Source of the DNA: an uncultured Actinomycetes bacterium | GTDB taxonomy: Bacteria; Actinomycetota; Actinomycetes; S36-B12; UBA5976 | Direction: 5' to 3' | DNA: 21,331 bases | Assembly: GCA_903925705.1 (NCBI GenBank) | Contig: CAIYGJ010000206.1 | Location: forward strand, 1-21,331 | Notes under the pieces: generated by a model | The model's input: the letters and a program-made list of their open reading frames with translations, nothing else | What the model was told of the DNA's origin: nothing | The model's database searches: none | Program-made: the position numbers and the translations under genes | Part shown: piece after piece, positions 7,548 through 15,605 of the stretch | Layout: every line of letters starts with the position of its first letter | Numbering within the stretch: the stretch's first letter is position 1

Positions 7548-8891
7548 GTGAGTCGCCCTAGCACTAAATCGTTTTCGGTCTTACGTCATGCAAATGCACG
7601 TGAGTTACTTGGCGTGCGAATTTTTGGCCAAGCTGGCGATGGTTTGCTGCAAACAGCTTTGGCAACCTTTGTCTTGTTTTCGCCGCAACGAGAATCAGAT
7701 CCGCGCAAGATTGCGTTGGCATTTGGAATCTTGCTTTTGCCTTACTCCGTTGTTGGTCCTTTTGTCGGAGTATTTATCGATCGCTGGTCTCGTCGCACAA
7801 TTTTAATCCGAGCGAACTTACTACGCGTGATCACAATGATCGCGATCGCATTAGTAATCACTGGACATTCTGCGAACTCTCTGCTTGCCCTACTCGTTTT
7901 GGTAAGTCTCGGTGTGAATCGGTTTGTGCAAGCCGCCTTATCTGCTTCACTTCCCCACGTTGTTGAAGCTGATGATCTGGTTCCTGCTAATGCACTTTTC
8001 CCCACCTTGGGAACAACTGCTGCCTCGTTAGCAGCTGCAATTGGAATTGCCACGCAAAACATTTTGGCCAACTCAGACTCAGTCAATGCTGGTTTAGTTG
8101 TTTTGGGCTCCACGTTTGCCGCAATCGCATCAGTGATAGCAATTCGCATTACGCCAAAAGATGTGCTTGGCCCATATCTCGTTGAGTCCGCAATGCGCGA
8201 TGAGTTTCGAAATGCATTATCCGGTTTAGCTGCTGGATTTAGATACATGGTTCGTTCAGGTAGAGCTTTAAGCAGCATGATCGCTGTTGCATTCCAAAGA
8301 TGGGCGTTTGGCGCTTTAACAGTTCACGCACTTTTACTATCCAGGAATTCATGGCACACCGACACCACGGCTGATCAAGCGGTAGTTGATTTTGGACTTT
8401 GTGCTGGAGCCGCAACACTCGGTGCATTTACTGCAGCAATCTTGAGCACCTTCTTGCTTAGTGATCGCGCGGGCAAAACTAAATCTGAATCTGACGTTTC
8501 ACCACATCGACAAGTTCATTTGATTGCAGCAATGACAATTGCCACTTCAGCAGCTGTTCTTGTAACTTTTGTGGGATACCAATCAGGTAGTTTGGTGGCA
8601 ATTTGTACCACTGCTGCCTCGTTGGGTTTCGCTGGACAGTTGTTGAAGATTAATGCTGATACAACAATCCAGCGCACTATAGATGATGCTCATCGTGGTC
8701 GCGTTTTTTCTATCTTCGACATGATGATTAACGTTGCTTTGGTTTTAGGAATCACAACTTACGCGCTGATCGCTGGAATCAGAGATAACCCAAATGCTGG
8801 CACTGCTTACTCAGTAGTTTTACTAAGTTGCAGTACTGGGTTGGCACTTTTTCTGCTGCGTAAATATCGCGCAAACATTAAGTCAATTTAG
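7548..8891 (+). CDS. Major facilitator superfamily transporter
   Basis: A polytopic inner-membrane protein of 447 residues. It has the MFS signature in the loop after the second helix (GVFIDRWSRRTILIR, G-x3-D-R-x2-R-R), ten or more hydrophobic segments, and a central cytoplasmic stretch with charged residues (about 300-325, SDRAGKTKSESDVSPHRQ) between the two six-helix halves. The N-terminus FGQAGDGLLQTALATFVLF is typical of the first helix of drug-efflux-like members. The substrate cannot be read from the sequence. An MFS gene lies between ino1 and pcnA in related actinobacteria, so this is probably core rather than acquired. GTG 7548 is chosen because an in-frame stop directly follows the GTG at 7539. 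Its stop overlaps the stop of the opposing pcnA. Confidence 0.85.
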   Translation: MSRPSTKSFSVLRHANARELLGVRIFGQAGDGLLQTALATFVLFSPQRESDPRKIALAFGILLLPYSVVGPFVGVFIDRWSRRTILIRANLLRVITMIAIALVITGHSANSLLALLVLVSLGVNRFVQAALSASLPHVVEADDLVPANALFPTLGTTAASLAAAIGIATQNILANSDSVNAGLVVLGSTFAAIASVIAIRITPKDVLGPYLVESAMRDEFRNALSGLAAGFRYMVRSGRALSSMIAVAFQRWAFGALTVHALLLSRNSWHTDTTADQAVVDFGLCAGAATLGAFTAAILSTFLLSDRAGKTKSESDVSPHRQVHLIAAMTIATSAAVLVTFVGYQSGSLVAICTTAASLGFAGQLLKINADTTIQRTIDDAHRGRVFSIFDMMINVALVLGITTYALIAGIRDNPNAGTAYSVVLLSCSTGLALFLLRKYRANIKSI

Positions 8892-10327
8892 TTTTGTGAA
8901 TTCCACCAGGTAGTTAGGCGTTCAATCGCTTGCTCTCTTGTTAGCGGCCCTTCATCAAGTCGTACTTCTAACAAGTAGTTGTATGCCTTTCCGACCATTG
9001 GACCAGAACTAACATCTAGGATCGACATGATTTCGTTGCCGTCCAAGTCAGGTCTAATTGAATCCAATTCTTCCTGCTGGGCCAAGGTGGCGATTCGATC
9101 TTCGAGGTCGTCGTATGTAGCAGAAAGTATTGCAGCACGTCGTGAATTTCTCGTTGTGCAGTCCGCTCGCGTCAACTTATGCAGTCGAGTTAACTCATCC
9201 CCTGCGTCGCGTACATAACGTCGAACCGCAGAATCTGTCCATTGACCTTGTCCATATCCATGAAAACGTAAATGAAGTTCGGTTAGTTTGCAGACTGCAT
9301 CAATTAGGTCACCTGGGTAACGCATGGCAGTTAGTCGCTTCCGCGCAATTTTTGCACCGACCACTTCATGATGATGAAAACTAACGCCACCACCTGATTC
9401 GAATCTTCGAGTCTTTGGCTTACCTATATCGTGCAACAGGGCAGCCAGGCGCAACACGAGATCTGGTTCGCATTTAGGGTCATGGGTTGTTTCCAAATCA
9501 ATTGCTTGTTGCAGAACTATCAAGCTGTGTTCATAAACATCTTTATGTTTATGGTGTTCATCAATTTCAAGTTGAAGCGCTGGTAGCTCGGGAATCACAT
9601 GCTCAGCAAGTTTTGTTCCTTCCAGGATTTCAAGACCAAGAGCTGGGTGATCTCCCATAATCAATTTGCTGAACTCGTCGCGTACTCGTTCTGCCGAGAC
9701 AATTTTTATTCGATCAGACATTGCGGTAGCTGCCAACAAAACATCGACAACAGGTGTGAAGCCTAATTGACTGGCAAATCTTGCAGCTCGCATCATGCGC
9801 AATGGGTCATCTGAAAAGGATAGTTCTGGTTCTCGGGGCGTACGAATGACACGTTTACTTAAGTCATCGACTCCGCCAAATGGATCTACAAAAGTAAGTT
9901 CTGGCAATCTCACTGCCATGGCATTAATAGTGAAATCTCGCCTGATTAAATCCTCATCCAGCGAATTACCAAAACTTACTTCCGGTTTACGGCTTTCATC
10001 GCTATAGATTTCTGAACGGTAAGTTGTAATCTCAACTTGGAAATCTTTTCGACGGGCACCAACGGTGCCAAATGCGATGCCTATGTCCCAAACAGTATCT
10101 GCCCAAGGCGTAACCAAACTAAGAATTTCTTCTGGGTTGGCATTTGTTGTGAAGTCCAAGTCATTGATTTCACGATTCAAAATCAAGTCACGTACCGGAC
10201 CACCAACAATGGCAAACTCAAATCCTGCTTCGCTAAATAACTGCGCCAGCTCCATAACGTCGGGCATTTGCCCCAGAGCGGTAGTTACGGCTGCTGTTGC
10301 TAATGCATGCGGCGAGGAGTTATTCAT
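8888..10327 (-). CDS. pcnA: CCA-adding tRNA nucleotidyltransferase with HD domain
   Basis: It adds or repairs the 3' CCA end of tRNAs. The 479 residues (from ATG 10327) have the class II head domain: IVGGPVRD (G42-D47), the metal-binding DLD (D56, D58), RRDFTINAMA and DDPLRMMRAARF. An HD phosphohydrolase domain follows, with LRLAALLHDIGKPKT (H299, D300) and FHHHEVVGA. This two-domain form is usual in actinobacteria (Rv3907c). The frame stays open to 10399, which would overlap the divergent gene. ATG 10327 fits the family N-terminus and lies just after a -35/-10 pair on the minus strand, so it is preferred. Its stop codon shares bases with the MFS stop (TTAG, 8888-8891). Confidence 0.93.
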   Translation of the reverse strand: MNNSSPHALATAAVTTALGQMPDVMELAQLFSEAGFEFAIVGGPVRDLILNREINDLDFTTNANPEEILSLVTPWADTVWDIGIAFGTVGARRKDFQVEITTYRSEIYSDESRKPEVSFGNSLDEDLIRRDFTINAMAVRLPELTFVDPFGGVDDLSKRVIRTPREPELSFSDDPLRMMRAARFASQLGFTPVVDVLLAATAMSDRIKIVSAERVRDEFSKLIMGDHPALGLEILEGTKLAEHVIPELPALQLEIDEHHKHKDVYEHSLIVLQQAIDLETTHDPKCEPDLVLRLAALLHDIGKPKTRRFESGGGVSFHHHEVVGAKIARKRLTAMRYPGDLIDAVCKLTELHLRFHGYGQGQWTDSAVRRYVRDAGDELTRLHKLTRADCTTRNSRRAAILSATYDDLEDRIATLAQQEELDSIRPDLDGNEIMSILDVSSGPMVGKAYNYLLEVRLDEGPLTREQAIERLTTWWNSQN

Positions 10328-10337
10328 GACTTGACCT

Positions 10338-10365
10338 AGCCTAGATGCAATTACGAAAAGTCCAA
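10338..10365 (-). promoter_or_regulatory. Candidate pcnA promoter (TTGGAC - 16 - TAGGCT)
   Basis: On the minus strand, TTGGAC (10365-10360) and TAGGCT (10343-10338) are 16 bases apart. The -10 ends 10 bases before ATG 10327, giving a leader of only a few bases. The placement supports the shorter pcnA start. Confidence 0.5.
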
Positions 10366-10375
10366 TATTTGCAGG

Positions 10376-10381
10376 TATTCT
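10376..10381 (+). promoter_or_regulatory. Candidate -10 box (TATTCT) for the DUF6049 gene
   Basis: TATTCT ends 6 bases before GTG 10388 in the 60-base divergent gap with pcnA. A leaderless transcript is suggested. The -35 region is poor. Confidence 0.4.
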
Positions 10382-10387
10382 TAGGAC

Positions 10388-12394
10388 GTGAGCCGTCAAC
10401 GTAAATCCCGAAACTCACCGCGTAATTGGCAAAGTTGGCCAAGGCGATCTCGTAACTCCTTGCGGGCCATCACGGTCGGATTAATCAGTCTGGCGTTAAT
10501 CTCGGCTAATGTGCCAGCTTCGCAAGCGGTTGAGGATGGATCGGTCCAAATCACTGGACTAAACATTTCTACTCTTGGTGACTCGGGCAATGCAGTAAGT
10601 GCGAATCATCTCGTAATTTTGAACGGCACCTTCACAAACACCACGGATACAAATATCGACCAAATTGAAATGGAACTAGTTTCAACTCCTGCGATTAAAT
10701 CTCGCGGTGAATTAGGTCAACTTTTGGCTGATCCCAAAAGTGCCAAGAGTTTAATTGCTAGTGACAAGTCTGCGATTTTACGGAACATAGAACCAGGATC
10801 CACAAGGCAATGGCAAATAGCTTTTCGTGGTGAAGAAGTACTCGGCATTAATGCTTCCGGGGTTTACGCAATCGGTGTGAAACCAAGTTTGTCTGAAACT
10901 GGCGCCGCAACGGTAATTACAACCCCGTGGTTTTTCAATGCCACGATTAAACCGACAAATGTTGCATTTGTAATTCCATTAACTATTCTGAACAATCATC
11001 TGGCAAATGGAAAAGTTACAGATCAAAAGAGCGATCTGGCGCAGGCGCAGCGATTAACGAATTTGGTTGCGACGCAAACTAACTCAAAAATTTCCTGGTT
11101 GCAGGATTCAGCATTACGTTCGTGGCTGAATGATTTAATCGCTAGTTCCGATTCAGATGTTCCGATCAAACTAAATAGTGCACTTGATGGTCTAACGATG
11201 GCCACAGGATTTTTACCCTATGGCAACACAGATTTAAGTGGCTTATCATTGGCAAACCAACAACTAGACCTGTTAGACGCCGTTAATTTAACAAGAGCGA
11301 TCGCTGCGGCGCGACCTATTTTTTATACACCAATTCAGGGTGCCACAGATCGAAAAACTGTTGCTCTACTAAATGATCAAGGTGTACGAACTGTTGTTTC
11401 AAATAAGTTCTTGCGCGGCAATTCGCGCGAAACTACTAATGCTGTTGCGACTTCGGCCTCAAATCCCGTTTTGGTGTATGACCTTGCAACATCAACATGC
11501 CTATCTAATGCAGATGAAAGTGATGCCGAGTTTTTCAATACCGTGACTTGTGTAAAAAGTGAGATCGGCATGATGACCGCTGAGTCACCACAAAGTTCAC
11601 GTTCCATAATTCTGCTCGCCCCGGCAAAGTGGAAAATTTCAGCCGAGCGTTTATCGGCCCTTGTTGCAGCTTTAAGTGATAACAATTGGATGCAACTTGT
11701 CGATCTAGATTTAGTCGCATCAGCAGAACCATCACAAAACTTCATTTCAATAGCTAATGGATCTAACAGTGAGTTAGCGCAGCCAACAATTCGGCAAGCT
11801 GACAAATTGCGAAGTGAGACCGAAATCTTTTCATCGCTTTTTATTGATGAGGATTTGTCTACCGGATTTAATACTGCTCGAATTTTGGGATTCTCTGCAC
11901 TGTGGGAATCTGCAGCAGGTGCAACTAGCTATTTATCCCAAAATATTGCTTTACTAGATTCATATTTAGATTCAGTAAGTATTCAGGCGTCATCGCGGAT
12001 AACTACACCAGAGGAAAGTTCTGAGATTCCAATTACGATCGTAAATTCAAGTGATCGAGCAGTATCGGTAAGCATCGATCTAACTAGCAAGGCTACATCC
12101 CGTTTTTCGGCCAAACCCAGCGAATTAGTGCAAGTGGATAGTGGCCAACGGATAACTATTCCAGTTGAAGTTACCTTAGTTGGCGCAGGCGTTGTTGAAG
12201 TCCAAGCGCAACTGATCGCTCCCAATGGTGAACGCTTTGGTCAAGTGAAAAACATCCAAATCTCTTCAGCCGCTTACAGTCAGTTCGCCCGTACTCTGGT
12301 GTGGGGAGCTTTTGGGTTATTAGTTCTATTGGCTTTGAGTAATTTTTTTAAGCGACGAAAAGATAGACGTTCAATAAACACTTCGGCAAGTTAG
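10388..12394 (+). CDS. DUF6049 family secreted, C-terminally membrane-anchored protein
   Basis: Function unknown. The 668-residue protein has an Arg-rich N-terminus and hydrophobic segment (about 24-44) ending near PASQA, which reads as a signal peptide with an unusually long positive n-region. A large extracytoplasmic part follows. It ends in a beta-rich stretch (about 535-625, ITIVNSSDRAVSVSIDLTS, VEVQAQLIAPNG) resembling an immunoglobulin-like domain, one membrane helix (about 635-653) and a positively charged tail KRRKDRR. This matches the actinobacterial DUF6049 family found between the CCA enzyme and MurJ (Rv3909 in M. tuberculosis). Its fixed place just upstream of murJ, 27 bases away, suggests a role in envelope assembly outside the membrane. 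That is inference. GTG 10388 has no ribosome-binding site but has a -10-like box 6 bases upstream. Confidence 0.8.
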   Translation: MSRQRKSRNSPRNWQSWPRRSRNSLRAITVGLISLALISANVPASQAVEDGSVQITGLNISTLGDSGNAVSANHLVILNGTFTNTTDTNIDQIEMELVSTPAIKSRGELGQLLADPKSAKSLIASDKSAILRNIEPGSTRQWQIAFRGEEVLGINASGVYAIGVKPSLSETGAATVITTPWFFNATIKPTNVAFVIPLTILNNHLANGKVTDQKSDLAQAQRLTNLVATQTNSKISWLQDSALRSWLNDLIASSDSDVPIKLNSALDGLTMATGFLPYGNTDLSGLSLANQQLDLLDAVNLTRAIAAARPIFYTPIQGATDRKTVALLNDQGVRTVVSNKFLRGNSRETTNAVATSASNPVLVYDLATSTCLSNADESDAEFFNTVTCVKSEIGMMTAESPQSSRSIILLAPAKWKISAERLSALVAALSDNNWMQLVDLDLVASAEPSQNFISIANGSNSELAQPTIRQADKLRSETEIFSSLFIDEDLSTGFNTARILGFSALWESAAGATSYLSQNIALLDSYLDSVSIQASSRITTPEESSEIPITIVNSSDRAVSVSIDLTSKATSRFSAKPSELVQVDSGQRITIPVEVTLVGAGVVEVQAQLIAPNGERFGQVKNIQISSAAYSQFARTLVWGAFGLLVLLALSNFFKRRKDRRSINTSAS

Positions 12395-12421
12395 TGCACG
12401 GACAGGTGGTTTGAAAAGACA

Positions 12422-14038
12422 GTGTCATCATTTATCGGACAAACATCTGGCATGGCCGCTGGCACTTTAGCTAGCCGTATTACTGGTGTTTTTCGAGACA
12501 TTGCCTTAGTCGCAGCCATTGGTACTGGAATCTTTTCAGATACCTATTCCGTTGCAAACAGCATTCCAAACATCATTTACATTCTTATTGCAGGTGGTGC
12601 AATTAATGCAGTCTTTATTCCTGCGCTAGTACGTCACATGGAAGATGACGATGATCAAGGCAAGCAATTTACTGATCAATTGTTAACGCTGGTCGGAATG
12701 GTTTTGATTGTTATCGTCATTGTTGCTGTTTTCGCAGCCGGATTGATTGTTCATTTATATGCAACCAGGCTTTGGACCCCTGAAGAGTTCGGTGTTGCAA
12801 CAACGTTTGCGCGTTGGTGCCTACCTCAAATATTCTTTTATGGTTTATATACGCTTGCATCACAGATTCTAAATTCGCGTAATTCATTTTCACTTCCTAT
12901 GTACGCCCCAATCATCAACAACGTCATAGTGATTGCAACGGCTGCCTTATTCGTTTCGGTAATGTCTGCAATGCCAACAGCTGATTCGGTAACTACTTCG
13001 CAACTTAATTTGCTTGGATTCGGAACAACTCTTGGAGTTATGGCACAAGCTTTAATATTGATTCCAGCACTTAAGAAGGCTGGTTATAGCTTTAGGCCAA
13101 ATTTTCAATTTAGAAATGTTGGCAACGGCAAGGTTGGAAACTTAGCAAAGTGGACCATCGGCTTTGTGTTGGTCAATCAAATAACTTTTTTGATGGTTTC
13201 GAACTTAACTACGCTGGCAAATGTCTTGGTCTCCGGTGACCCTAATACGGTCGCAGTCGGGTTTACTTCGTATCAAAAAGGCCAACTCATGATGATGTTG
13301 CCGCATTCAATAATTACAGTTTCGATCATCACGGCTTTACTACCTCGATTAAGTAGGCAGGCGCACGATAAAGATCTATCTGCATTTGGCGGGGAGTTAT
13401 CTGCATCTTTGAGACTGGTAACTGCATTGATAATCCCTAGCGCAGTCTTATTGTTGGCATCCGGTCCATGGATCGGTGCGCTGTTATATGGATACGGTGC
13501 ATCATCTACCGCTCAAGGTGCTGCGCTAGGTGGAGTTGCCTCCATGTTTGCCCTAGGTCTACCGGCATTTTCGTTGTTCTACGTATTGCTTAGGAGTTAT
13601 TACGCCCAGGAAAATACCAAGACTCCATTCATGATCAATCTGGGCTTCAATGGGCTGCACATAGTTATTGGACTAGCCCTGTTTTCCCTTATGCCAAATG
13701 GGTTACAGGTTGCTGGTTTAGCTTTGGGTTACTCAATTTCTTACGTGATTACCTGTGCCCTAACTTGGAGTCGAGTTGGCAAACGAGTTCCAGAAATCCG
13801 AAAAAATGGACACTTGCGTCTGATCATTAGGGTGACGGCTGCCAGCATTGTTGCCGCTCTCGTGTCATATGTCTTAGTTCGAGTCACAATCACTAATCAG
13901 GAAGATTTGTCTGCGCTGCGAGTCGGGGTTGCGATCGGAATTTTCACTGGTGCTTTTTCACTCATCTACCTTGGCTTGGCGAAAGTACTGCGCATCTCGG
14001 AAGTATCAGCAGTACTGGCGTTAGTACGGCGCAAATAA
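12422..14038 (+). CDS. murJ: Lipid II flippase MurJ (MviN)
   Basis: An integral membrane protein that moves lipid II across the cytoplasmic membrane. The 538 residues show the MOP-superfamily MurJ pattern with about fourteen hydrophobic segments. The family N-terminus SRITGVFRDIALVAAIGTG and VANSIPNIIYILIAGGAINAVFIPAL (helix 1-2 region) is clear, followed by RWCLPQIFFYGLYTLASQILNSRNSF and a hydrophilic lumen-lining helix with RSYYAQENTKTPF. In M. tuberculosis the MurJ protein (Rv3910) is fused to a pseudokinase and an extracellular domain. Here the flippase ends at LVRRK, and those domains form the next gene, 17 bases downstream. GTG 12422 is the start; an AGGTGG about 12 bases upstream is a weak ribosome site. 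Confidence 0.95.
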   Translation: MSSFIGQTSGMAAGTLASRITGVFRDIALVAAIGTGIFSDTYSVANSIPNIIYILIAGGAINAVFIPALVRHMEDDDDQGKQFTDQLLTLVGMVLIVIVIVAVFAAGLIVHLYATRLWTPEEFGVATTFARWCLPQIFFYGLYTLASQILNSRNSFSLPMYAPIINNVIVIATAALFVSVMSAMPTADSVTTSQLNLLGFGTTLGVMAQALILIPALKKAGYSFRPNFQFRNVGNGKVGNLAKWTIGFVLVNQITFLMVSNLTTLANVLVSGDPNTVAVGFTSYQKGQLMMMLPHSIITVSIITALLPRLSRQAHDKDLSAFGGELSASLRLVTALIIPSAVLLLASGPWIGALLYGYGASSTAQGAALGGVASMFALGLPAFSLFYVLLRSYYAQENTKTPFMINLGFNGLHIVIGLALFSLMPNGLQVAGLALGYSISYVITCALTWSRVGKRVPEIRKNGHLRLIIRVTAASIVAALVSYVLVRVTITNQEDLSALRVGVAIGIFTGAFSLIYLGLAKVLRISEVSAVLALVRRK

Positions 14039-14043
14039 GCAAC

Positions 14044-14049
14044 TAAACT
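14044..14049 (+). promoter_or_regulatory. Candidate -10 box (TAAACT) before the pseudokinase gene
   Basis: TAAACT lies in the 17-base gap after murJ and ends 6 bases before ATG 14056. There is no Shine-Dalgarno sequence. An internal leaderless promoter is possible in addition to readthrough from murJ. Confidence 0.35.
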
Positions 14050-14055
14050 GCAACT

Positions 14056-15504
14056 ATGAGTGGCGCTAATGACCGTATCTTTGATGGTCGTTATGCATTA
14101 GACGTTCAAGTATCCAGCTCATTAAGTTCACCCATATGGCGCGCAATGGACCAGTCATTAAAGCGCTGGGTAAATCTAATTCTGTTGCCCACATCAGATC
14201 TACGTAGCGTTAAGTTGTTGCAAGAGTGTCAGCTGGCCGCAGTAAATGATCGACGCGATGTCGTATCGATTCTGGACGTTATTCCGGATGGAAAGATAAC
14301 AAGCGAGGATTCTTATTTTTCGCAGGATCGCTATGTGGGTATTGTCACGGAATGGTTAGACGGAGAAACTTTAGATCGACTCATAATTCGCCGTGGTGAA
14401 GTTTTACCGATTGATCAAGCACTCAGACAACTTGGAACTATTACCAACACTTTGATGCACGCACATTCTCTAAATGTTTTTCACCGGAGGTTGCGTCCGC
14501 ACAACGTAATTTTTTCACCTGGGCAAGAAGTGCGACTTGCAGGATTTGGTGTTGACTCAGCTCTTTTGGGTCCAGATTCTGGTGACGGTGCATCGCAAGA
14601 TATAAAGGGTGTGGGTCAACTACTTTTTGCGATGATTACCGGCATGTGGCCACTTGGTAGCGTTGACTCCCTGCCCGCAGCGCTCAGTGACGGTGGTGGC
14701 TTGATTTTGCCAAGCCAAGTTCACGTGGGTGTTAAGCCTTACATTGACCGTATATATCAGCGCACTCAAGACGGTACTTACAAATCAATGCGCCAAGTAG
14801 TTGATGCGTTGTCCGTTGGTGAAGCTGAAGAATCAGAAAGTCTGCAAAACCGAGTCTCACGATTGACCGCAAACTCAGTAACTTGGACACCGCCGCAATC
14901 TGAGAAATCAAGTCGAGTTCGTACATCTCTTATCGCTGGTTTGTCAGTTTTGATTTTTGGCTGGATTGGCTGGCAGTTGTTAACAAGTAACTTCCATAGG
15001 TCTGATTCTGCGATTGACATGTTGGCTTCGCCGCTACCAAGTGCAGCCATCTCGCAGGCAACCGGTGCGGTCGCAGAAATAATGACAGTAACAAGTTATG
15101 ACCCCTTGGGTGATAACGCTGAAAATGATGATCAGGTTTTACTTGCTGTAGATGGCGACAAAGAAACGGCTTGGACCACTGTCAGTTATCGACAAGCAGA
15201 CATGTCCGGCAAGGCAGGTGTCGGCCTGATGCTTGATCTGGGCTCTGCCCAAGACGTCTACGGAATAGACATTGACTTTAAAGGTGGGAACACGGCTGAA
15301 GTTTATGTTCTCGACTCACCCGAGCCGGATTTTGCAACGGCCGCTAAGTTTGCTGACTTTGACCCAAATGAGATTTCCAGTTCGTTCTCTACAACTAAAG
15401 CAGTTTCAGGCAGGTACGTCTTGATCTGGATAACGCCTGACTTACCCAAAGCTGATTCCGGTATGTTCCAGGGTGGAATTTCTGAAGTTAGAGTCCGTCT
15501 TTAG
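14056..15504 (+). CDS. MurJ-associated membrane pseudokinase with extracellular discoidin-like domain
   Basis: The 482-residue protein has a protein-kinase-like cytoplasmic domain (about 10-255), a juxtamembrane linker, one membrane helix (about 291-309) and an extracellular domain. The kinase fold is seen in YVGIVTEWLDGETLDRLI (hinge) and HRRLRPHNV (143-151, standing for HRDLKPxN). Catalysis looks lost: the HRD aspartate is Arg145, DFG is GFG (163-165), and the VAIK lysine position holds a non-lysine. The C-terminal part (about 345-482), with LAVDGDKETAW and MLDLGSAQDVYGIDIDF, looks like an F5/8-type or discoidin jelly roll. This equals the C-terminal half of M. tuberculosis Rv3910, where the phosphorylated pseudokinase recruits FhaA to restrain peptidoglycan synthesis. 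Here it is a separate gene after murJ. A partner FHA protein is not in the window. Confidence 0.85.
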   Translation: MSGANDRIFDGRYALDVQVSSSLSSPIWRAMDQSLKRWVNLILLPTSDLRSVKLLQECQLAAVNDRRDVVSILDVIPDGKITSEDSYFSQDRYVGIVTEWLDGETLDRLIIRRGEVLPIDQALRQLGTITNTLMHAHSLNVFHRRLRPHNVIFSPGQEVRLAGFGVDSALLGPDSGDGASQDIKGVGQLLFAMITGMWPLGSVDSLPAALSDGGGLILPSQVHVGVKPYIDRIYQRTQDGTYKSMRQVVDALSVGEAEESESLQNRVSRLTANSVTWTPPQSEKSSRVRTSLIAGLSVLIFGWIGWQLLTSNFHRSDSAIDMLASPLPSAAISQATGAVAEIMTVTSYDPLGDNAENDDQVLLAVDGDKETAWTTVSYRQADMSGKAGVGLMLDLGSAQDVYGIDIDFKGGNTAEVYVLDSPEPDFATAAKFADFDPNEISSSFSTTKAVSGRYVLIWITPDLPKADSGMFQGGISEVRVRL

Positions 15505-15555
15505 TTTTCACCAAATAGGACAGGTGTTGCAGGTACCACTTGGTTGGGTCTGACT

Positions 15556-15587
15556 AGTAACTCATGGGTAAGTAAACTTGGGTTACT
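15556..15587 (+). other. Hairpin in the trxB upstream region
   Basis: AGTAACTCA (15556-15564) and TGGGTTACT (15579-15587) can form a 9-bp stem with one G-U and a 14-base loop, ending 7 bases before the trxB ribosome-binding site. No T-run follows. It could act on trxB translation or transcription, or be chance. Confidence 0.3.
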
Positions 15588-15594
15588 TCAATCT

Positions 15595-15599
15595 AAGGA
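15595..15599 (+). promoter_or_regulatory. Ribosome-binding site (AAGGA) of trxB
   Basis: AAGGA ends 6 bases before ATG 15606 and fixes the start. No convincing promoter was seen in the 101-base gap. Confidence 0.7.
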
Positions 15600-15605
15600 A
15601 ATTCA

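Noticed and set aside
7742..8278. 178-residue minus-strand open frame inside the MFS gene
   Set aside because: Antisense shadow: low-complexity Ala/Thr/Arg composition, no recognisable motif, no ribosome site, and it lies wholly within a well-supported membrane protein gene.
10328..10399. Start of the CCA enzyme at 10399
   Set aside because: It would overlap the divergent DUF6049 start and skip the minus-strand promoter-like pair at 10338-10365; ATG 10327 fits the family better.
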